Assembly (NCBI GenBank): GCA_963922205.1
Contig: CAWUHX010000082.1
Coordinates: forward strand, 434,001 to 498,000
Direction of reading: 5' to 3'
From: Romanomermis culicivorax
Taxonomy: Eukaryota > Nematoda > Enoplea > Mermithida > Mermithidae
DNA: 64,000 nucleotides
The position numbers were made by a program, and so were the translations under genes. Below the pieces are notes generated by a model, which worked only from the letters and a program-made list of their open reading frames with translations, did no database searches and was not told the origin of the DNA. Below, piece by piece: positions 29,983-41,500 of the stretch (its first letter is position 1; each line of letters starts with the position of its first letter).

Positions 29983-30433
29983 CATACTTGTAATTTGGGG
30001 GGGGGGAAGTGCTATGGGAACCCACCCCCCCAGAAATCGTCGACCATATGGCTAGCTATTGGGCGATCGCCCCCCCCCCCCAGGATTTTCCAATCCAATA
30101 ACTAGCCATATGGTAGCCGTAGGAACCCCCATACTTTTGGTCGGAAAAATACTGACAAATGTCAATTTTTTGATTAAAAATGTCAATTTTTGAACGAAAA
30201 ATGGTAAAAAATGTGAATTTTCTTGGCGCTTCGCGCCATGGATACATTTTTTCGATCTTTTTAGGGGAAAATTACAATTTTTTGAACTATTTATCGGACT
30301 TTTTTCGTGAAGAAATCAATTTTTTTTTCCTTGAGAGACCTATCCCCCCAAAATTTTGGGAATTACTGACCTCCGGCCCCAAAAAAGTCGCCCAACCCCT
30401 CTCCCCAGACCTCGGGGCTCCGTTACATGTATG
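29983..30433 (-). mobile_element. CATACATGTAA MITE, copy B, with perfect 8-bp target duplication
   Basis: 451 bp, ends CATACTTGTAA and TTACATGTATG, flanked on both sides by GATACAAA (29975-29982 and 30434-30441). An 8-bp duplication fits hAT-like (or P/Merlin-like) transposases. Contains GGCGCTTCGCGCC at 30225. Inverted relative to copy A. Confidence 0.85.
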
Positions 30434-31828
30434 GATACAAATACACTATTCGAAGAGAATTAGTTCACGTTTCTGCCGAATACAAGTTGGTAATATAGTA
30501 TTCGATGACTCGGCGCGAAGCGTTTTCAGCCCCTGGCCCCAAAATGACTGAAAATCAAAGAAATTTAGTGTTGAACCATTCAGAAATTTTATGCCGATTT
30601 GCACAAACGATCAAAATTTTTTGCGTTAGGTTTTCCAAATTTTTCGTACCAAAAATTATTTTTTGATACAATCATACAAAAAAAACCACTGCGAACTGCC
30701 ATCTCGGGGCAGAAAGCATTGCGGAGCGAGATCTGTCGTCATTCTGATTGGTCGAGAAAATTTATTGATTTCTACAGTTGTTTCAGGCAAATTTTCTGGC
30801 TTGCTCAGACTTAGGCTAAGGTTCACTGTTTTTTTCCACATTTGCACTATAATGTGGAAAAAATTTTTGAGGTCTTTCCACAAATGGGGAAGAAAAATTT
30901 GGGGTTTTCATATTCAAAAGATGCATTTTGGTGCATTTTAGGAGGTGCAAATCTCAAAATTTTCCGGCGCTCCGCGCCGGTTATAACTTTAATAATTATT
31001 ATTATTTATTACCAAGCTTAGGCGCGGCTTTTAGCATGTCCACCTTTACTTACCATTTAATCTTTACTAGTTTTCATAATCTTAAAGGTATTATTTCGTG
31101 TTTAATTGGCAATCTTGAATATTATATCTTTATATTTGATGACGATATCCGCATTTTTTCCTTCATAGATTTTTCGAGAAAGATCAACACGTCAATTTTC
31201 TAAACTTTTTGAAGCGTTTGTTTCTTTCTTAACGTAAATACAATTTAAAAGCTTCATGGAAGTATTTTTGGAAAATTTATACGCTTCTGACTCATAGCTT
31301 TTCGGACAACTTTATGAAAGGTTACGAACAAATAATTGGTTTTAAAATTTTTTGAATGATGAATTCCTAGAAATTACGATTTATATGAAAACAAAATTTA
31401 AATCTAATTTTTCAGATATATGTTCACTGTTCAGAATGATTATCAGAACGCCTTACAAAGCATAAAAAAACTTAAATCAAGTGTTTATGAGCATTTTCAA
31501 GCGAAAAAGAAAACGAGGATTTTAAGACAAAAAAATTTTTCCACGTGTGGAAAAAGAATTTGACCTCTTTCCACATTTGTGGAATAAAGTTCGTGGAAAA
31601 ATAGTGATGAGGTTTAGTCTTAGGTTTAAGCTTAGGCTAGGCTTGGACTCACGGTTAGGAAGGAGTAGACTACAACCTTTCTACCAATCAAATTGAAGGC
31701 ATGAAATTTTTCGACCAACCAAATTGATGAGAGATGTCGCCAGGGTTTTTTTTGCACACAGAAACCAAATTTCGGGCTGTGCAACCAAATTTTTTCTGCC
31801 AAGTTGCACAGTGCATGTGCAACTTTAG

Positions 31829-32173
31829 GCCGGATACGGCGAATATAATATTTTATATTTGCAGTATACTGTTAATAGTGCATGCTATATAAGACCTACT
31901 ATTAGCCGTACGAAAAGTACAGTATATCTCATCTCACTAATTTTTTTATGACATTTCCATCTTGCAGATCAGATTGTACATTTGTCAGCTGTTACCTATT
32001 CAGCCTGGCACACTGCATACAGTTTATTTTTTCATAATTATCCTGAATTGTGTACAAATTTATTAAAATCTATTCGATTTACATGATAAACTGGTCGATA
32101 TCAATATATGAGGAAACTTTTGTGCACAATATAGCTTAATTTTTCGATGATTTTCAGGATGGATTGTTATGTA
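31829..32173. repeat. MULE left terminal inverted repeat
   Basis: 345 bp, complementary to 34673-35017 with a few percent mismatches. Confidence 0.9.
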
Positions 32174-32318
32174 GAAGCCATTGAACTTCATAATTTGCAC
32201 AAAATGCTGTAGCCGAAGATTATTTACCTGTCCACTGCAGATGCTTCGAAAGCTTCAGTAGCTGGTTCGATTTTTGGTTGCTTCCAAGGTCTCGCCAAAG
32301 CCATTGGACGGCTAGAAA

Positions 32319-32868
32319 GTGAAACTTTTCAGTCATTTTCAGTTGAATCCAGTAAACGTTTTCATAACGATGAAAAGAAATTTGTTTTTTTCAAAGCTTG
32401 TTATAGTTTGCAGGAATCGTATTCGTTGTAGGGCAACTGGCATAGGCCTACGACCCAATCAAAGTTATTTCGGAGCTGTGGGGTGTAGCTGTCGTTTAAA
32501 TATTAATGTCAGTAATGCAGAAAATAAGCTAAAAGTCGCCCGCTCGAATTTTAAATATAATCAAGAAGTTTCTGAAGAATTATTGTCTCATTTCCCACAT
32601 AAAAGAAGATTAGACGGAGATGCAAGGGATTTCATTGTAAAAGCAGCCCAGTTGGGAGCATGTAAAATTGATTGCTGAGGAAATTCGCTCCACTGAAGGT
32701 AAACAAGTGACTAATCATGATATTAGAAACATCATATATGCTGCCCGCAGTTCTGAGAAAGCCAACGAAGTTTCCAAAACCATTTATTTTCTTGAAAATA
32801 TGAAAAAGACTGATCCAGGCTGTATCTCAAAGTTATATCAGACCCAAAATCGAATGTTGTGGATATAA
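32319..32868 (+). pseudogene. MULE transposase, N-terminal part (frameshifted)
   Basis: Two overlapping frames, 32319-32678 and 32668-32868, that a +1 shift near 32660 separates. The first carries RPNQSYFGAVGCSCRLN and a basic FPHKRRL, like the DNA-binding/zinc region at the start of ZSWIM3-type MULEs; the second carries KQVTNHDIRNIIYAAR. A TAA at 32866-32868 and a TAG just before the LDGTYRLN catalytic motif (first Asp at 32926) interrupt the reading. Confidence 0.75.
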
Positions 32869-33113
32869 TCTTTTTTCAAACTAGTCTCATGCGTCAATGG
32901 TTTATCGAATTTCCAGAATTAGTTAGATGGAACTTATCGTTTAAACAACATCAACTATGTTCTTTTTTTATTCACTGCACTAGATAAGAATCGTATCAGT
33001 CGCATTGTTGCTGCAGCATTTTTGAGCTCGGAGACTGAATATCTAGTGACATCTTGTTTCAAACAGTTTAAAATCAGTAATCAGGATAGCGTAGACAAAC
33101 TAAAATTGTTGTT

Positions 33114-33929
33114 TTGAACAAAGATTTTGAGTCCATTAAGGCGGCTCAGAATACTTTCCAGAACGCAACTGTTCTACTATGTATGGTTCATGTCGAGCGA
33201 AATTTTAAGAAAATTGTTCGGGAAATGAAGTTTACCCCTAGTGAGTCATGTGAGATGGGTAAGTCTAATTTGACTTTACAGAATATCAAAGAATGTGCAT
33301 TGACGTTGCTGAAAAGACTATTACACGCAAGAAAGTTTGACGTCTTTAATGACAGTTGGACTGAGCTCCTGAATGATAAATTAATCCCAGGTCATTTCAA
33401 AGAAATTTTCACATCTAACTGGATGAGTTGTAAGGAAATGTGGGCTTGTGTCTTTCGGAAAAATCTCACAACTTTTGGAATTAATGATACTAATCAGATT
33501 GAAGACGTAATAAGTCCGTATTCGCGGATGTTGTTATGCGTCGAAAATCTGATAAAATTTATTTCTATGCATACGTTCAATGCAAAGCATCGGAAATACG
33601 TGGAAAAATGTAAAGGCAAATTTATTTCCAACATTCCTTCATTTGAACAAAGAGAATTTCTGATTCAAACATTTCACAGATTTTGCTGGCTTCTAAGCTC
33701 AGTGCAGAATATAATTTGTTTCAGGGAGACCTTCGAAAATTTCAGATCATCAACAATGATGGAGCGACTAGTGTTTCCAAAACGGATTTTGACTCCAAAT
33801 AATACCATTATACAGGATCGCAAATGTTCTTGCGAATTTTTCTGCCATTTTGAGTTGCCTTGTCGTCACATTATGGCTGTTAGAAATTCGAAAAATTTAG
33901 AAATATTTGATTTGAAACTTATTTCATGA
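33114..33929 (+). pseudogene. MULE transposase, catalytic core and SWIM finger
   Basis: 271 codons. NKDFESIKAA at the start holds the second conserved acidic position of the MULE catalytic triad, followed by LLCMVHVERNFKK. The SWIM finger (CxCx..CxH form) is at residues 238-252, ending PCRHIMAVR. The true protein began upstream, across stops. Confidence 0.82.
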
Positions 33930-34187
33930 CGTTTCCAATGGTTTAAATTCGTTACGTCTGTTCCTGATAACTTCAGTCATGATCCATTGTTGGAAAAAAT
34001 TCCCGAAAATTCTATGGTAATAGGTAGTTCAAAAAATAGAATTTTGTCTGTAAATGAAAAATACAACAAAATGTTGAAACTAGCCAAGCGAGTTTGTGAC
34101 GTCTGCAGCAAATTAAGTTTCACAGAATTTTAAAAGATATATGAACAGTTAAAAAAATTTTTCAATAGCCTGAATACATCTGAGCCT

Positions 34188-34679
34188 ATGTCGATGGTTA
34201 TTTCAAAAACTGATGAACTGGTGGAAAAAAGCTTCGATTTGGACACAGCAAATGCTGAAACTGATGTTGGCATGACGAAAACTGGAAGCATCGTGAGCGA
34301 TCTTTTACCATCAGTGTCAAACCACAATGTTGAGACGAGATCTGATGATTTTAGTGAGGCTTCCGAGTTCAAAAATGATCAATACTCATCAGATCAGTTA
34401 CTTTCTTTTAGAAAACAGCGTAAGATCATGGGTAATGTAAAGGGTTTGACAGAGAAGCAAAGGTGTTTTCGTAAAAAGCAAATAAATCAACTTAAACTCT
34501 CTGATGCAGAAGCCAATAGTATTAACTGTGGTGACTTTATTACGGATAATATTTTGAATAAAGTATCGGATTTGATCCAACTATTTTTCGACAGCGATTA
34601 TCCATCTCCACCAACCCAACGTTTGAAAAAACAAATTGGCCGTTTTGTGCAAATTATGAAGTCAATGGCTTGTACATAA
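34188..34679 (+). pseudogene. MULE transposase, C-terminal part
   Basis: 163-codon frame rich in Ser, Asp and Lys (FRKQRKIMGNVKGLTEKQR). Position between the SWIM finger and the right inverted repeat argues that it is the transposase C-terminus; no known domain seen. Confidence 0.55.
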
Positions 34680-35017
34680 CAATCCATCCTGAAAATCATC
34701 GAAAAATTAAGCTATATTGTGCACAAAAGTTTCCTCATATATTGATATCGACCAGTTTATCATGTATATCGAATGGATTTTAATAAATTTGTACACAAAT
34801 TAACATAATTATGAAAATATAAACTGTATGCAATGTGCCAGGCTGAATAGGGAACAGCTGACAAATGTGCAATCTGATCCGCAAGATGGAAATATCAATG
34901 AAAAATTAGTAAGATGAGATATACTGTACTTTTCGTACGGCTAATAGTAGGTCTTATATAGCAGGCACTATTAACAGTATACTGCAAATATAAAATATTA
35001 TATTCGCCGTATCCGGC
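34673..35017. repeat. MULE right terminal inverted repeat
   Basis: 345 bp; the last codons of the downstream open frame (34188-34679) run into it. Confidence 0.9.
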
Positions 35018-35186
35018 TAATAGACACTGCCCTACAGCTCTTTTGAATTGATTAGGTTGCAGGGTTTTCTGTCCGGAGATGCATTTTCATGCGTTCTAAA
35101 AGGGAAGACAGAAAATTTTCCAGCGCTTCGCGCCAGGTTCCAATTCATTTATGATTTTTTATATTATTCTAGTGCGCGGTTAGAAA

Positions 35187-35241
35187 AGTACTGTGCTCGA
35201 TTTCTAAGATTTTCTCTCTAAGAGAAATTGAGCACAGTACT
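35187..35241. repeat. Short hairpin, AGTACTGTGCTC
   Basis: 55 bp folding back on itself: AGTACTGTGCTCGATTTCT pairs with AGAAATTGAGCACAGTACT across a short loop, with one mismatch. Confidence 0.85.
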
Positions 35242-35642
35242 AGATTCTAGTTTCAAGAAAACTTTATGCTCAGAAAAACTTGATTTTTGTTACTCAATCT
35301 ATTCATATAATCGATGTGCAAAAAGTATGATTGGTTGCCAAATCCAAAGCTATTCTACATATGAATTGATAAATTCGAGTCAGTGAAAAGTTTAACAGTG
35401 ACTACAGGAATAGTGAGGAAAATCCGCTCTTACTGTTGCTAGCTCATCAGACCTTAGCTCGTGCCAGTCAAAGACTTTTTGCCCCATGAGGACCCCGAAA
35501 ATTTTTTCCTCATGAGGAAAAATCTACTTTTTTAGTTTTTTTGCTTCAAAATCATTTCTGATGTGTTTTTTGAACGTTTCTCATTTTTTAAATAGATTTA
35601 TTCGTCATTAGAAAAATAAATTCGGAAAAAAATTTCATGAGC

Positions 35643-35852
35643 TTAGAGGCGATTAGAATCGCGCGGATATAAGCTCAAAAACTCGTTACATCGTTTTTTA
35701 AATATATGAACATTAGGAGCGGACGTAACATGACTAGGTAACATATTCCACATATCAATTTATCTATTACAAAAATCTTTTTCGAGTAATCGCTCACGAA
35801 ATTTTGACTTATATATAGTTAAAGCCATATAATCGTTTTGTGAACCACCTCT
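35643..35852 (-). pseudogene. CR1/Jockey-type LINE, C-terminal tail of ORF2
   Basis: On the minus strand reads NDYMALTIYKSKF..., an in-frame TAA, then IDMWNMLPSHVTSAPNVHIF and KKRCNEFL. The pattern WN.LP..V..A.....FK is the conserved end of CR1/L2/Jockey-type ORF2 proteins. It lies 3' of the RT fragment at 36454-38001 on the same strand and is probably the same element, split by an insertion. Confidence 0.7.
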
Positions 35853-36179
35853 GAATAATGATAATAATAATATTTATTCGGTCGATTGTAAAAAAGAATA
35901 CAAAAAAACGATTAGCAAAAAACAGTTAATAAAGAAAAAAATTTAATGCGGATAATAAAGTGTAATACTCGACTATACAGGCGACTGAAGGCGAAAAAAC
36001 CCACTGACTCAGACGCCTAATTAATTACCCAATAAAATTTGTTTTTTAAATTTTCGGCTAAATTTTATAAGTCGGTTCCCGGCCTTTTCCTAATTATTTT
36101 ATATGAGTTGTTTGTTAATTTTGAGCATGAATTTCTGTGACTATTGAGTAGACATTTATTTTTCCTTTAAAATTTTCCT

Positions 36180-36246
36180 TAGGCTTAGGCTTAGGGTGCA
36201 GCAGCTGCGCCTGGAGGGCGCAGCGCTGTTGTACCCTAAGCCTATG
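36180..36246. repeat. Hairpin with TTAGGC-type arms
   Basis: AGGCTTAGGCTTAGGGTGCA and its imperfect complement TGTACCCTAAGCCT flank a GC-rich stem (GCAGCTGCGCC/GGGCGCAGCGCTG). The arms begin with two TTAGGC-like units. Confidence 0.75.
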
Positions 36247-36309
36247 CAAATGAAGTTGTTAGTTAAAATAGTATCAAGGGTCTTAAAGGAATATAGTGTT
36301 TATACTTTC

Positions 36310-36385
36310 TGGTGAAATTCTGTAGTGGTAAACGCATCAAGTCCATAGGCTGGGGGACCAGGTTCGATTCTTTAAGTATATAGGT
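36310..36385 (+). repeat. tRNA-like SINE head (A and B box)
   Basis: GTAGTGGTAAACGC resembles a tRNA D-arm/A box and GGACCAGGTTCGATTC contains a nearly perfect B box (GGTTCGATTC), about 35 bases apart as in RNA polymerase III tRNA promoters. The flanks do not form a good acceptor stem, so a tRNA-derived SINE is more likely than a working tRNA gene. Confidence 0.5.
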
Positions 36386-36453
36386 AGGATTTTTTGTAGT
36401 GACAAGGACTATGTGAGATATGTGCAGATTTTATGCAAATGAGTTCCAGAATG

Positions 36454-38001
36454 TCATGAGCCCCTGGATTTTCGACCTGATCTGGATAGCTGGCATCTTA
36501 AGGGATCCGAAAATGCCAGTTTGGACCATAAATGGGAAGGGAACCGACTTGTAAAAAAATTCCAAATTTTCCAATAAAATTTCTGAACTTTTTCTACCCT
36601 TTGTATTTCACCCATTAAATAAGGATTCCATATAGGACTACCATATTCAAGGATTGGGCGAACATAAGTTTTAAATGCCCTGATTTTTAATTCATTTATA
36701 CTTGAGTTAAAATATTTAAAAATTAGATTTGATACCCTAGAAGCCTTCTTGATCATGTAACCACAGTGCGGAACAAAACTGAGTTTTTCATCAACATAAA
36801 CACCAATACCTTTCATTTCAGTGACAGTATCAAGATCACGTTCACTAATTTTGTACTGATTGGATGGATTATTTTTCCCCAAATGTAACACTGCACATTT
36901 GGACAATGACATACTAAGTTGCCATTCCTCAGACGATTTATAAAAGTTGTTTAAATCGTCCTGCATTAATGCTGAATTGCATGCATCATTGAAAATTTTT
37001 GCATCATCCGCAAATAGATAGAGATCACTTTTAATTATATCACTCAGATCATTTATAAATATTAGGAACAATGTTGAACCTAACACGCTTCCTTGAGGAA
37101 CACCACTAATTATTGAAGTTGGAGCAGAAGTGGCATTACTTAATTTTACACATTGCTTCCTACTTGTTAGAAAGTTGCAAATCCAATTCATTGTGAATTT
37201 ATCAATTGTATATCCTTGTAGTTTTTGTAAGAGCTTTGAATGTGAGACAGTATCAAATGCTTTCTTAAAATCGACATATACAACATTAACAGGAACTTGA
37301 TAATCCAACTTCTTCACCCACTTAGTTTTACATTCGAGAAGTTGTATGACACATGATTTATTCTTTCTGAATCCAAACTGCTTACTACTGAATAAGGCAT
37401 ATCTGTCAAGATGACCTACAATATCCTTATTAATTATTCCTTCCATGATTTTGCATGGTACACTACAAAGTGATATGGGCCTGTTATTTTCAACTTTGCT
37501 ACGGTCCCTTTTTTTCAGGATTGGAACAATGAATGATGTTTTCCATAAATCAGGTAATATGCCAGTCCTATGAGAAATCTCAAAGATAACACTAAGAGGT
37601 TCAGCAAGAACAGGGTGTAACTTTTTCAGAAAGTAGGCGCACAGACCATCAGGTCCAAGAAAAAATGTAGGTTTTAGATTTTTCAGTGCCAACAAAACTT
37701 TCATGAAATCAAATTGAACTGACTTGAGATATTCAAATCCTTTACCAGCAAAAGGAGAACTTTTTCGGTCATCAACAGTAAAGACAGTTGCAAAATATTT
37801 GTTGAAAATATCACATTTGTCGAAGTCACTACTAGCTTCGATATTATGATAGTACAATGTCGGGATCGTTTCTCGCTTTACGGTTTTGCTTTTGACAAAT
37901 TCATAAAACTTTTTTAAGGAGGGATATTTCAATAGAGTTTTCTCTTTCTTAGCATAATGGATATTCATTTCGTGTTTAGGTTTCTTTGAAATTAACTTCA
38001 A
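36454..38001 (-). pseudogene. CR1/Jockey-type LINE reverse transcriptase (5'-truncated)
   Basis: 515 codons. RT motifs in order: FFLGPDGLCAYFLKKL, NNRPISLCSVPCKIME, QFGFRKNKSCVIQLL, VYVDFKKAFDTVSHSKLL, GVPQGSVLGSTLFLIFIND and the catalytic LFADDAKIF, then thumb-region ILEYGSPIWNP and VEKVQK. After this the frame is lost. No endonuclease domain is seen upstream (a trace of open frame extends to about 38040), so the copy is 5'-truncated. Motif style is that of the CR1/L2/Jockey group, not L1 or RTE. Confidence 0.88.
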
Positions 38002-38434
38002 CCTGTTCTTATTTTCAGTATTCTGTTGTTGGCATATATAGTCCAGAATTTACGTTTTCTCAATCTTCTCAAAAATAAAGGTAGTTTCGCCCGTTTAAGG
38101 TAGTTTCTCCCGTTTCTCCCAAATTTTTTTCCTCAAAACACCGAGGAAAAGTTTCTTGTCTTTTTGTGCCAATTAGCACTAATGTCCGCGCACAAAAACG
38201 CTGACAATGAACACTGTTTTTCTTTTTCCTCAAATGGGGGCCCAGGATAAAATTTTGTCCCCATATTCCTTCTACTAGTTTGTTGCTTATGCCCCACTGT
38301 TCAAAATTCCGGCATTTTGGGTTCTTTGCGAATTTTTGGACGAAAATTGACATTTTCTATTCATCTTCACAAATACCATTCTTTCGTTTGATTTTTTCCA
38401 AACATTGTTAACGTAAATTTGGAATATGTAAGAC

Positions 38435-38512
38435 TTTATTTCAGGCTATAGTCGATAATCATTTTTAAACAGCTCAATTGTTCGAAGCGCGGTTAACGCT
38501 AAGTTCTTGCCT
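38435..38512 (+). promoter_or_regulatory. Splice acceptor and short 5' leader of the kinase gene
   Basis: TTTATTTCAG ends at 38444, 68 bp before the ATG at 38513. It could be the 3' site of a leader intron or a spliced-leader trans-splice site if the host is a nematode. Confidence 0.45.
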
Positions 38513-41500
38513 ATGGCCGATCATATTGAACATTTTGATGTCTCGTTGATGAATTTGGATGAACAGAATTTGGTCATCGGCGCGAAAAAGATTCTTCGTT
38601 GGATCAAAGCGGATTGGCCGGATCAGGAAACCATGTACAAGGTAATATTCAGCGGCAGATTCCGGTTCTCATGGATTTATGCATATATCAGGATATACCA
38701 GTTCTCAAAAGTTGACTTTTTCGATGCGTATGAGTATATGTTTTTTTAGACTTGGGACGAAGAAAATCGCGCGAATCGTATTGTCAAATTTTGGAACAAT
38801 AGCGACCATAACGAAAAAAATGCAGTTCTAGTCAAAATATTCGGCTCAAAAACTGGTCTTATTATAGACAGGTAACAAATTACAAGAAGAACAGATTGAT
38901 GAGGCTCAATAGGTTTAACAGTTTCTGTTTTCCTAGACAAACTGAACAGTTTTGCATGCGAATGGCTCAATTGTACGATTTAGCTCCGCCTTTTTATTGT
39001 ACATTTAATGACGGATTTGCTTACGGATTTATTCCCGGTCAACCACTAACTATCGAAAATTTCGGAAATGAACAAATTGGCAAGTAAGTTATGTACTGGA
39101 AATCGAATTTGCCTATGAAGAAGAATTCAAACGCTGAATTTGTTTAATATCTTCAGGAATTGTCAATTTTGAAATAACAAAATTAACGAATCGAAAAACG
39201 TATTCTAAATTCCAAACTTACTCAATCATCCTCATATTTTCAGAATATCATACGTGTTCTGTTTGAAAAACGTTGCTTTCTTTAGGGATTGATGCGGGTT
39301 AGCTTTTTTCTACCATATATACTAATTCTAAAAATATTGTCAAAAATTTATTAGCTGTAGCGAACTACACTGAAATTTCCGAGGTAAAGAACAAAGCCTC
39401 TGTACAGATGTAAACTACGTTCGCACAAATGTGTTCGTATGTAACAGAAGCCACTCATCTTCAGTGTAGTCGGACTCATTATTATAGGTGAATGAGTTCC
39501 AAATTTCCTGTCGGCTTTTTAAGAATTTAATATAATGTGGTTTTCAGTCAGGAATATCCTATGCTTTATTTTCAAAAATTGAAAGATTGTGAAAGACTAA
39601 TACCTACTAGACACGAGAATCTGCCTTTGATCAGACAGAATCCTGCTGTGACTTAATAAGTAGTCTCTCGAGTTCCCCCGCGCCCCAAAAAATGTTATGT
39701 GATGGAAGTGTGGGAGTATTTTTTGATTTTTTTGCAGTGTCTTTTTAATTCTCTATTAGCATAATTACTTGTTCACTCTTTTAGACTAGTCGCGCAAAAA
39801 TTGGCGTGCTTTCATTCTGTTAGACCCGTCAGTGTTCATCAAACAAACATGTTTGATCACTGGAAGGAGCCAGTTTTCTCTAGGCACGCGAAAAAATTTG
39901 CAAAAATAATCGGCGAAAGATTCGATATTAACGACAAACAGTAAAATATGAATAATTATTCTCACTTTGTTTTTTATCGCCTGAATTTATCCGTAGATTC
40001 GTTGACAATTTCGGTAGCGTGAGTCGAATAAAGTCGGAAATAGCATTTCTGGAAAATCACTTGCAAAATTTGAATTCGCCCATCGTCTTTTGCCACAATG
40101 ATTTAGCTTTGAGAAATATTATTTGCGACGGAAGTGAGTAACAGTCGTATAGATGAAGTAAATTGATATAAAGTTCTCAGGAATTCAACCTATTTCGATG
40201 ACCTAGAGTTGTAAAAATAACTGTCGGTTTTTTTTGGTTATTTAAGGCGTAGTCTATAAATTATTTTATTCAATGTTTGAGTCACTCAATGAACAATATT
40301 TCTTAAGGCTTTTGCGATACTAACCATTAGTTTTCGATTTTGTATACTGAGGGCGGATTTTCGGTCACAAATTATGATTTAGTTGATTGGACTAGATTAA
40401 GTAAATGACTATATTATATCGATTACACTTTTTAGATGTTACATTCGTTGATTACAAATTCGCTGGTCCGAATTTTCAATCATTCGATGTTGCGAATTTA
40501 TTCATGAACGTAACAGGTACGTATGCACGGCAAAAAATAAATAATTTTTGAAAATAAATTTACCAACGCAATCTCGATTTTGAAATTCGATGACGAGAAA
40601 AATTCACAGGATAAAACCAATTTAATCGATCGCTTAGAGATAAATCTGCGTTGATCAATGTTGACTTCTGCAGTCGCCCGTTAGCCTTTCTGAACGTTTT
40701 TAGTCACAGTTCGAGCTCATTCCGTCATTTTCATTACGAAAATAAATTCTGATGATTTTTGCCTTGAATCGCTATGAATCTAATTTGTCTTGAAAACTTT
40801 TATTCGGATAGATGCGTTTCGTTCAAATTTTAGTCAGTCGAAAAATTATTGAGATCAGTATGATTGACAACAGGATAATTGATAATTGCCAAATTCGTTC
40901 TGATGCTTGAGAAATTCAGCGCTGAAGAAGTTCAAAGATGAAAATTCGCATTTGATAGAAAAATTGTCAAATTTTGGAAAACTCATCGAAACTCATATGA
41001 GGACGTGTCATTCAATTTTACTGCCTTTCGAAAACAGATAAAAATTTTCTGACAGTAAAATATTACCAGCAGCTATCTGGACTGTTTTATGATCATGATA
41101 TTAATTTGTGATACTTTGGGTATGACAATTCATCTTATGACCATGCTTTCGTGATATTTCATTCACATCTTTTACATTATATTTGCAGTATCAATTTAAA
41201 TTGTTAATTTACAAGGTTTCAAGTTGTTTTTGCGTATATTCCAGAAGCTGGAGAAACTGACTGTTTGGAAAGCGAATTTATTCAAAATTGGCTCAAAGAA
41301 TATTTGATCGTTTTCAACAAGCTAAATCGCATCGCAGTTCCTAGCAATTCCGACGTTCAAATTTTAAATTCTCAGGTCCATGCTTCATTTTTGGTGAGAT
41401 CATATTATCATTTGTTTTCTGAGTCACTAGTTGACGTCAGTGGTTGTGAGTGCCTTGCTTGAATTTGATTTTCTATTATTGTTAAAAAGTTTTATGAAAG

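Larger units (their letters stand above)
26927..31828. other. Repeat-rich spacer upstream of ABCF1
   Basis: No gene supported. Contains TTTCCACA...TGTGGAAA repeats (27340-27480, 30830-30990, 31530-31600), an ATTAGCAC repeat (27770-27950), MITE copies (28114-28409, 29983-30433), and a pair of diverged direct repeats (28470-29080, 29325-29870). A weak candidate acidic exon lies at 28052-28107 (minus). Confidence 0.55.
31829..35017 (+). mobile_element. Mutator-like (MULE) DNA transposon with SWIM zinc finger
   Basis: A 3.2-kb element bounded by 345-bp inverted repeats (31829-32173 and 34673-35017) starting GCCGGATACGGCGAATATAA. The interior encodes a decayed transposase: an N-terminal zinc-domain-like region, MULE core motifs LDGTYRLN and NKDFESIKAAQ, a conserved CMVHVERNF stretch and a SWIM finger CSCEFFCHFELPCRH. 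This organisation is that of ZSWIM3-related MULEs. Frames change several times and stops interrupt it. No clear target duplication was seen at the ends. Confidence 0.85.
35853..36453. mobile_element. Insertion inside the CR1-like LINE, with tRNA-like SINE and hairpin
   Basis: Separates the two LINE pieces. Contains an AATAATGATAATAATAAT simple repeat at its left end, a TTAGGC-type hairpin at 36180-36246 and a tRNA-like segment at 36310-36385. The exact number of inserted elements is unclear. Confidence 0.5.

Noticed and set aside
36310-36385. Functional tRNA gene
   Set aside because: A and B boxes are present but no matching acceptor stem or clean anticodon arm could be drawn.
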